Origin: JBOHBN01 sp050698355
Lineage (GTDB): Bacteria > Actinomycetota > Actinomycetes > Streptosporangiales > WHST01
Reading direction: 5' to 3'
Assembly (NCBI GenBank): GCA_050698355.1
Contig: JBOHBN010000381.1
Span: 1-37,711, forward strand
Length of the DNA stretch: 37,711 bases
Under the pieces are notes generated by a model. That model was not told the DNA's origin. It did no database searches and worked only from the letters and a program-made list of their open reading frames with translations. Shown here piece by piece: positions 32,623 to 37,711 of this stretch (within the stretch, counting starts at the first letter, position 1; each line of letters opens with the position of its first letter). Both the position numbers and the translations under genes were made by a program.

Positions 32623-33062
32623 CAGTCGCTCAGGTCCTCCATCAACGTGGTCAGCATGCCGGCATAGCTGCGTAACTCGGCCCGCTCGTCCTCGCTCAGC
32701 CGGGCGAGCCGCGGCGCGAGAGCCGCCGCCATCGACTGCCGGGCCGCGACGAGCTGCGCCCGGCCCGCGTCGGTGATCTCGACGAGGACGGCACGGCCGT
32801 CGGCGGTGTCGTCGCGCCTGGCGACATAACCCGCGTGCGCCAGGCGATCGACCAGAGCGCTCATCGAGGGCTGCGCGCAACGCTCGCGCCGCGCCAGCTC
32901 CGTGATCCGTTGCGGGCCGCCGTCGCGCAGGACGGCCAGTGCCCGGGTCTGCGCCACAGAGAGCGGTACGTCGGCCACGGCACCGATCAGCCGGACGAGG
33001 CGGGCACTGGCGGCGACGAGGTCGGTAGCCAGATCGTCGGTCGGCGGCGCCTGCGTCTTCAC
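32622..33062 (-). CDS. MarR family transcriptional regulator
   Basis: A 146-aa MarR-type repressor with winged helix: QRITELARRERCAQPSMSALVDRLAHAGYVARRDDTADGRAVLVEITDAGRA, the wing being RRDDTADGR. GTG at 33062 is chosen because it follows a TATATT (33069-33074) by six bases, so the message would be leaderless, a common state in actinomycetes. An ATG at 33077 falls inside the operator. A Cys in the recognition helix region (RRERCAQPS) might sense oxidants, though this is only a guess. It probably represses itself and the MFS gene through the site at 33073-33091. Confidence 0.88.
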   Translation of the reverse strand: MKTQAPPTDDLATDLVAASARLVRLIGAVADVPLSVAQTRALAVLRDGGPQRITELARRERCAQPSMSALVDRLAHAGYVARRDDTADGRAVLVEITDAGRAQLVAARQSMAAALAPRLARLSEDERAELRSYAGMLTTLMEDLSD

Positions 33063-33068
33063 CCGGCC

Positions 33069-33091
33069 AATATACATAGGCCAGCTATGTA
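33069..33091 (-). promoter_or_regulatory. MarR operator overlapping the -10 of its own gene
   Basis: TACATAG (33073-33079), five bases, CTATGTA (33085-33091) is a perfect inverted repeat of the 19-bp size usual for MarR proteins. It overlaps candidate -10 hexamers on the minus strand, TATGTA (33073-33078) and TATATT (33069-33074). A bound dimer would block RNA polymerase. No good -35 is visible. Confidence 0.65.
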
Positions 33092-33151
33092 ACCGTGAAA
33101 CGCTGTAGCGACGATGGCAACACGCGGTCACCAACGGTCGATGCGGTCACC

Positions 33152-33176
33152 GTCCGTCGTTGCCCTGACGACGGAC
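33152..33176. promoter_or_regulatory. Inverted repeat upstream of the sialidase-like gene
   Basis: GTCCGTCGT (33152-33160), seven bases, ACGACGGAC (33168-33176) is a perfect 9-bp inverted repeat. A 9-nt direct repeat, GCGGTCACC, lies just before it at 33124-33132 and 33143-33151. Both fall in the gap between the divergent marR and propeller genes, 75-127 nt before the latter's ATG. Operator or leader hairpin cannot be told apart. Confidence 0.4.
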
Positions 33177-33250
33177 CGTCTTACGTGTTGAGATGCTCCT
33201 TGCAAGGGCCATGCCCCACGCGCAATCGCGCGTATCCCGAGAGGACCACC

Positions 33251-35107
33251 ATGCGGTGTCTTTCCAGACGTGCCGGCGTCGCCGCGCTCTCCGCCGCCGC
33301 GCTCACGGCACTAGCCGTTCCGGCAGGCTCGGCGGGGGCGACCACCGTCGGCGCCAATGTCGCTGTGTCCCCCGACAAGCCCTACGTCAAGGCGAACGGG
33401 CGCCCGATCACGCCGGGCGACGCCATCCGCTTCTGCGGTGACAACCTGCGCCAGCAGAACGAGCCGTCCGCGGCCGTCAACCCGAACAACACCGACATCA
33501 TCGTCGCCGGGTCCAACGACTACTGCACGGTCGAGGGTGCCGGCGGCACCTGGACCGGCTTCTACCGGTCGACCGACAGCGGCGACAGCTGGCAGGGCTC
33601 GCTGCTGCCGGGCTACCCCACCGACGACTCACCGGAGGGCCAGGCAAGCCCGCTGCACCAGCTCGGCATCACCAACGCCGGCGACCCGGTGCAGGAGTGG
33701 GACCGGCACGGCCGGTTGTTCTACATGGGCAACGCGTTCAACCGGACCAAGCCGCAGAACGGGTCGGTCTGGGTGGCCACCTACGACCGGAACGCGAGCC
33801 ATTACGTGCGCACCGTCATCGTGGGACGCGGCACGCCCGCGATCTCCGGGCGGTTCAACGACAAGACCTCGCTCGGGGTCGACCGGGGCGTCGACAGCCC
33901 GTACGACGGCAACGTCTACGCGGCCTGGAGCCTGTTCCAGGGCAATGGCAACAACGCGATCTACTTTGTCCGGTCGACCGACCACGGCAAGACGTTCTCG
34001 CACCCGACGAAGATCTCCGAGAGCGTCCACGACAACCAGTTCGCCGACATCGCGGTGACCAGGGACGGCACCGTCTACGTGACCTGGCGCCAGTTCGAGT
34101 CCAGGAACGGGCAGCGGGACGCGGTCGTCTACGCCAAGTCCACCGACGGTGGCAAGACGTTCACCAAGCCGCGGGTCGCGGTTCATTTCCGCTCGTTCGA
34201 CGCCGCAGACACCTACGGGTCGCCGGAGGCGGCAGCAAGGGCGCACGAGGAGGCGTTCGAGAACGCGGACGGCCCGGAGGCCGAAGCCGGTGAGGAGTCG
34301 GTCGGCGCCGCCCGCGACTGCGGGTCAGGGCCGCTCGCCTGCGAGTCGGGCTTCACGTTCTTCCGCCACGACACGCAGGTACGGTCGACCGCCGACCCGT
34401 CGGCGAAGGGCGACCCGGACACCGTGTACGTCGTGTACGACGGCACCAAGCCCGGCTCGGAGGTCGCGTCGGACTCCACGTACAACACCGCGGATCCTGC
34501 ACCGGACGGCAGCCTGCGGGTGAGCGTCGGCCGGATCTTCTTCACCAAGACCACCGACGGCGGCAAGACGTGGAGTGAGCCGGCGGCGATCAGCGACCCG
34601 TCCGCGGGTCATCAACTGTTCCCCGACATCAACGCCGACGGCGGCTACCTGCACGCGCTCTGGCACGACTCGCGCAACGATGCGTGCTACAGCGTGCAGA
34701 ACCCGCCGGGCAACTGCTCGGCTACGGACAGCGCCGGCAAGCACACCGCGAGCCCGACCGGTGGCATGGACACCTACGGCGCCACCTCGACCGACGGCGG
34801 CGCCACCTGGTCGGTCTCCCGGCTCACCGACCAGTCGCACCAGCCGAACTACGAGATGTTCGGTGACAGGCGCGTACCGTTCCAGGGCGACTACAACTAC
34901 GTCTCCTCGGTCGGCGCGTTCGCCTACAACGTCTGGAACGACAACCGCGAGGTACGGCCCGGTGACGACCCGCGGTACGACGGTGGCGAGGGGTTCGACG
35001 TCCACCAGTGCCGCGCACCGAACCCGGACGGTGACTTCGGGCCGGACACCTGCCCGAACGCCGGTGGCCTGGACCAGGACATCTTCGGGGCCGCGACCAC
35101 GGGCTGA
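33251..35107 (+). CDS. Secreted sialidase-like beta-propeller with Asp-box repeats
   Basis: A 618-aa exported protein. The signal peptide (LSAAALTALAVPAGSAGA) is followed by at least five Asp-box repeats, S/T-x-D-x-G-x-T-W/F, at about residues 107-114, 242-249, 297-304, 434-441 and 513-520, the hallmark of sialidase-type propellers. Between boxes three and four is an acidic insert (about 325-360). Several Cys (C62, C92, C357, C364, C479, C489) suggest disulfides. I do not see the FRIP arginine motif of true sialidases, so neuraminidase activity is doubtful and sugar binding or another glycosidase is as likely. ATG follows GAGAGGA. It is divergent from marR. Confidence 0.8.
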   Translation: MRCLSRRAGVAALSAAALTALAVPAGSAGATTVGANVAVSPDKPYVKANGRPITPGDAIRFCGDNLRQQNEPSAAVNPNNTDIIVAGSNDYCTVEGAGGTWTGFYRSTDSGDSWQGSLLPGYPTDDSPEGQASPLHQLGITNAGDPVQEWDRHGRLFYMGNAFNRTKPQNGSVWVATYDRNASHYVRTVIVGRGTPAISGRFNDKTSLGVDRGVDSPYDGNVYAAWSLFQGNGNNAIYFVRSTDHGKTFSHPTKISESVHDNQFADIAVTRDGTVYVTWRQFESRNGQRDAVVYAKSTDGGKTFTKPRVAVHFRSFDAADTYGSPEAAARAHEEAFENADGPEAEAGEESVGAARDCGSGPLACESGFTFFRHDTQVRSTADPSAKGDPDTVYVVYDGTKPGSEVASDSTYNTADPAPDGSLRVSVGRIFFTKTTDGGKTWSEPAAISDPSAGHQLFPDINADGGYLHALWHDSRNDACYSVQNPPGNCSATDSAGKHTASPTGGMDTYGATSTDGGATWSVSRLTDQSHQPNYEMFGDRRVPFQGDYNYVSSVGAFAYNVWNDNREVRPGDDPRYDGGEGFDVHQCRAPNPDGDFGPDTCPNAGGLDQDIFGAATTG

Positions 35108-35126
35108 GCGGCCGGCGAGCGAGATC

Positions 35127-35166
35127 GGGAACGGGTCTTCGCACCCCGGTACGGAGATCCGTTCCC
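35127..35166 (+). terminator. Possible terminator of the sialidase-like gene
   Basis: GGGAACGG (35127-35134) and CCGTTCCC (35159-35166) are exact inverses 24 nt apart, starting 19 nt past the stop codon. The long loop makes it a moderate candidate. It separates the propeller gene from the ArsA pair. Confidence 0.4.
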
Positions 35167-35200
35167 AGAAGGGCTGGTTCGCCGCATACCCTTCGAAGCG

Positions 35201-36199
35201 ATGGGCGACGTGAGATCGGCGTGGGGCGAGGTACGCCTGCACGTGGTTACCGGCAAGGGCGGCACCGGCAAGACCACCGTCGCCGGCGCCCTCGCACTTG
35301 CGCTGGCGAACGGCGGGCACCGGGTGCTGCTCGTCGAGGTCGAGGGCCGGCAGGGCATCGCCCAGCTGTTCGACGCGCCGCCGCTGCCTTACGAGGAGCG
35401 CCGGATCGCCGTCGCGCGCGACGGCGGCGAGGTGTACGCGCTCGCGGTCGACCCGGAAGCGGCGCTGCTCGACTACCTGGACATGTTCTACAAGATGGGC
35501 CGCGCCGGGCGCAGCCTCGAACGGCTCGGTGTCGTGGACTTCGTCACCACGGTCGCACCCGGCCTGCGTGACGTCCTGCTCACCGGCAAGGCGGCCGAGT
35601 CCGTACGGCGGCGTAGCCGCACCGGGTACGCGTACGACTTCGTCGTGGTCGACGCCCCGCCGACCGGACGCATCGCCAGGTTCCTGAACGTCACCGCGGA
35701 GGTCGCCGGCATCGCGCGGATGGGGCCGGTGCGCACCCACGCGGACATGGTGCACGGGGTCATCCACTCCGCGCAGACAGCCGTGCACTTCGTCACGTTG
35801 CTGGAGGAGATGCCGGTACAGGAGACGACCGACGGCATCGCCGAGCTGGACAGCACGGGCATCGCCGTCGGCGCGGTGATCGTGAACATGATGCGCGAGC
35901 AGCTGCTGCGGTCCGAGGACCTCGATGCCGCCGCCCGCGACGCGGTCGACCGGGAGGCGCTCGCCGCGGGGCTCACCAAGGCCGGCATCGATGCGAGCGG
36001 GGCGACGACGCGGGCGCTGGCGAAGCAGCTCACCGACCACGCGCAGCGCGTGCAGGCCGAGCACGAGGCCCGGCGCGGGCTCGACGAGCTGCGCCGGCGG
36101 ACACTGGAGCTGCCGCTCATCGCCGACGGCATCGACCTCGGTGCGCTGTTCCAGCTCGCCGAATTGCTCGAGGACCAGGTCGGCGGGGCTAGACCATGA
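35201..36199 (+). CDS. ArsA/Get3-family ATPase, first subunit (Rv3679-like)
   Basis: A 332-aa ArsA/GET3-type ATPase. The deviant P-loop GKGGTGKTT (residues 18-26) includes the signature Lys19 that reaches into the partner's site. VVVDAPPTGRIARFL is the switch II region with the Asp-x-x-Pro-Pro-Thr-Gly pattern. The helical region after LNVTAEVAGIARMGPV would bind cargo. The pair with the next gene is like Rv3679-Rv3680 of Mycobacterium and is found next to whiB4/wblA in most actinobacteria. ATG follows a weak GAAG. Its stop overlaps the second ATPase (ATGA). Metal or lipid-linked roles have been discussed for such pairs. No arsenic genes are here, so arsenite transport is unlikely. Confidence 0.9.
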   Translation: MGDVRSAWGEVRLHVVTGKGGTGKTTVAGALALALANGGHRVLLVEVEGRQGIAQLFDAPPLPYEERRIAVARDGGEVYALAVDPEAALLDYLDMFYKMGRAGRSLERLGVVDFVTTVAPGLRDVLLTGKAAESVRRRSRTGYAYDFVVVDAPPTGRIARFLNVTAEVAGIARMGPVRTHADMVHGVIHSAQTAVHFVTLLEEMPVQETTDGIAELDSTGIAVGAVIVNMMREQLLRSEDLDAAARDAVDREALAAGLTKAGIDASGATTRALAKQLTDHAQRVQAEHEARRGLDELRRRTLELPLIADGIDLGALFQLAELLEDQVGGARP

Positions 36200-37335
36200 G
36201 TGCAGCACGGGCGAGCGCAGCGGAGCTGGACGTCGACCGGCTGATCGACGACAAGGAGATCCGCATCATCGTGTGCTGCGGCTCCGGGGGCGTCGGCAAG
36301 ACGACCACAGCGGCGGCGCTCGCACTGCGTGCCGCCGAACGCGGCCGTACCACTGCGGTGCTCACCATCGACCCCGCGCGGCGGCTCGCCCAGTCGATGG
36401 GGCTCGCCGAGCTGGACAACGTGCCCCGCCGGGTCGACGGCATCGACACCACTGCGGGCGGCGAGCTGTGGGCGATGATGCTCGACATGAAGCGCACCTT
36501 CGACGAGATCGTCGAGGCGCACACCGACCCGCAGCGGGCCAGCCAGATCCTCGCCAACCCCTTCTACCAGTCGCTGTCGGCCGGTTTCGCCGGCACCCAG
36601 GAGTACATGGCGATGGAGAAGCTCGGCCAGCTGCGGGCAGCCGACAACTGGGATCTCATCGTCGTCGACACTCCCCCGAGCCGCTCCGCGCTCGACTTCC
36701 TGGACGCCCCTGAACGGCTCGGCCGGTTCCTGGACGGGCGCTTCATCCGCCTGCTCGTAGGGCCGGCGAGGAGCGGCGGCCGGGCGTACATGCGGATGCT
36801 CACCGCCGGCGTCGGCATGGTCGCCGGCGTGGTGACCAAGGTGCTCGGCGCGCAACTGTTGAAGGACGCGCAGACGTTCGTGATCGCCCTGGACACCATG
36901 TTCGGCGGGTTCCGTGAACGGGCGGAGGCCACGTACCGGCTGCTGCAGGCCCGGGGCACCGCGTTCCTGGTCGTCGCCTCCCCGGAGCGGGACGCCCTGC
37001 GCGAGGCCTCCTACTTCGTCGAGCGGCTGTCCTCCGACCGGATGCCGCTGAGCGGGCTCGTGCTCAACCGGGTGCACCAGGCGAACGGCACCCGGATCGG
37101 CACCGAGCGCAGCATCGCCGCTGCCGAGCTGCTCGAGGAGAACGGGGGTTTCCCGCTCGCTGCGGCCGTCCTGCGGGTACACGCGGAGCAGGTGAAGCTG
37201 CGCGATCGCGAGCAGCACCTGCGGGACGGGTTCGTAGCGGCGCACCCGAGCGTTCCGGTCGCCCGCATCCCGGCACTGCCGGGTGACGTGCACGACCTCG
37301 AGGGGTTACGCAGCGTCGGCGACTCGGTCGCCTGA
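36196..37335 (+). CDS. ArsA/Get3-family ATPase, second subunit (Rv3680-like)
   Basis: A 379-aa ArsA-type ATPase. The P-loop is CGSGGVGKTTT (residues 28-38): the catalytic Lys35 is present but the signature lysine is replaced by Ser30, unlike the partner. The switch II region reads IVVDTPPSRSALDFLDAPERL. A Met- and Gly-rich helical part (YMRMLTAGVGMVAGVVTKVLGAQLL) follows. The difference between the two subunits suggests a true heterodimer in which one nucleotide site is completed by Lys19 of subunit one. Its start overlaps subunit one, and its stop lies five bases from the convergent wblA stop, without a hairpin. Confidence 0.92.
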   Translation: MSAARASAAELDVDRLIDDKEIRIIVCCGSGGVGKTTTAAALALRAAERGRTTAVLTIDPARRLAQSMGLAELDNVPRRVDGIDTTAGGELWAMMLDMKRTFDEIVEAHTDPQRASQILANPFYQSLSAGFAGTQEYMAMEKLGQLRAADNWDLIVVDTPPSRSALDFLDAPERLGRFLDGRFIRLLVGPARSGGRAYMRMLTAGVGMVAGVVTKVLGAQLLKDAQTFVIALDTMFGGFRERAEATYRLLQARGTAFLVVASPERDALREASYFVERLSSDRMPLSGLVLNRVHQANGTRIGTERSIAAAELLEENGGFPLAAAVLRVHAEQVKLRDREQHLRDGFVAAHPSVPVARIPALPGDVHDLEGLRSVGDSVA

Positions 37336-37340
37336 GGGCG

Positions 37341-37646
37341 TCAGGCGGCACCCGAGATGGCGGGCGTCGCGCCCTCCCAGTCGGACTTGGCGGCCTCGAG
37401 CACCTCGCGCCAGGATTCGACGTCGCTACGCCGGCGCAGCAGCGCGCGACGCTCGCGCTCGGTCATGCCGCCCCAGACCCCGTACTCCATCCGATGGTCG
37501 AGCGCGTAGGCCAGACATTCAGTGCGAACCGGACAGTGCCGGCATACCCGCTTGGCGACGTGCTGCTCGGATCCACGCACGAACAGCCGGTCCGGATCCC
37601 CGTCCCTGCATGCGCCTGCCCGGCTCCATGACTCGTTCCACGACAT
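37341..37646 (-). CDS. wblA: WhiB-family iron-sulfur regulator (WblA/WhiB4-like)
   Basis: A 101-aa WhiB protein. Four cysteines, C13, C35, C38 and C44 (C-x21-C-x2-C-x5-C), hold a 4Fe-4S cluster. The turn GVWGG at residues 56-60 and the basic TERERRALLRRR end follow. The opening (MSWNESWSRAGAC) and the place beside the ArsA pair match wblA of Streptomyces and whiB4 of Mycobacterium, which act in development and in oxidative response. ATG at 37646 has GGGGGC upstream. A TACGCT at 37700-37705 could be its -10, with the -35 beyond the window edge. Confidence 0.95.
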   Translation of the reverse strand: MSWNESWSRAGACRDGDPDRLFVRGSEQHVAKRVCRHCPVRTECLAYALDHRMEYGVWGGMTERERRALLRRRSDVESWREVLEAAKSDWEGATPAISGAA

Positions 37647-37711
37647 CGCGTATTGCCCCCGTCAGTCCCCCGTGACCAACCCCCCGGTTCAGCTCGTACA
37701 GCGTAGAAAGA

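Noticed and set aside
1..37711. CRISPR array, tRNA or rRNA genes
   Set aside because: No regularly spaced repeats and no tRNA or rRNA sequence were recognised on either strand.

Overview
The window is high-GC actinobacterial chromosome. Many start codons are GTG, Shine-Dalgarno sites are strong, and stop and start codons overlap often. The presence of bldG and a wblA-type WhiB gene, with a gene order known from Streptomyces, points to a developmentally complex actinomycete. The gene order also matches the nth-marP-crp-arsA-whiB4 block of Mycobacterium. I cannot name the genus from sequence alone.

Layout. (1) 1-6080: a decayed methyltransferase, a ROK-type repressor, and a divergent sugar-use operon of a Gfo/Idh/MocA oxidoreductase, a lipoprotein sugar-binding protein and two ABC permeases, with no ATPase gene. 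(2) 6095-9416: a membrane H+-pyrophosphatase, then bldG (STAS anti-anti-sigma factor) with an overlapping, degenerate RsbW-like partner. (3) 9612-19653: the actinobacterial 'helicase/secretion neighborhood'. It holds a DECH helicase with a Cys4 tail, a LapA-like membrane protein, and a leftward tight-adherence (Tad/Flp) pilus operon: ssd, cpaF, tadB, tadC, two Flp pilins, tadE, a TadE-like protein fused to an M15-type peptidase domain, and an anchored FN3-like surface protein. One pilin (58 aa) is easily missed. (4) 20235-22812: a RibD-like reductase and deaminase encoded as two overlapping genes, and 6-phosphogluconate dehydrogenase. (5) 22947-37646: nhaA, a holin-like protein, then marP/nudL/tlpA/nth, crp, a metallo-beta-lactamase-fold hydrolase, a Nudix protein, RidA, DUF4177, a MarR/MFS pair, a secreted sialidase-like propeller, an ArsA/Get3 ATPase pair and wblA.

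Non-coding structure is the most unusual part. Three 44-nt palindromes with TTGTCAG...CTGACAA ends lie at gene 3' ends (260-303, 6033-6076, 24731-24774). Two of them are near-identical and keep the same central mismatch. A different 52-nt palindrome lies between crp and its convergent neighbour. A 149-bp element with perfect 18-bp terminal inverted repeats sits inside the otherwise tightly packed nth-tlpA-nudL-marP operon and supplies the tlpA stop codon. The 581-nt region upstream of the pilus operon carries an AT-rich perfect inverted repeat and other palindromes.

How the genes work together: the ROK repressor probably controls the sugar operon from a shared divergent promoter. The Tad genes encode assembly and subunits of a surface pilus, with a wall-cutting or wall-binding domain tethered to a pilin-like protein. 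MarR probably represses itself and the MFS exporter through an operator that overlaps its own -10. The region-5 housekeeping genes handle acid and redox stress, DNA repair, nucleotide clean-up and cAMP/FNR-type regulation.
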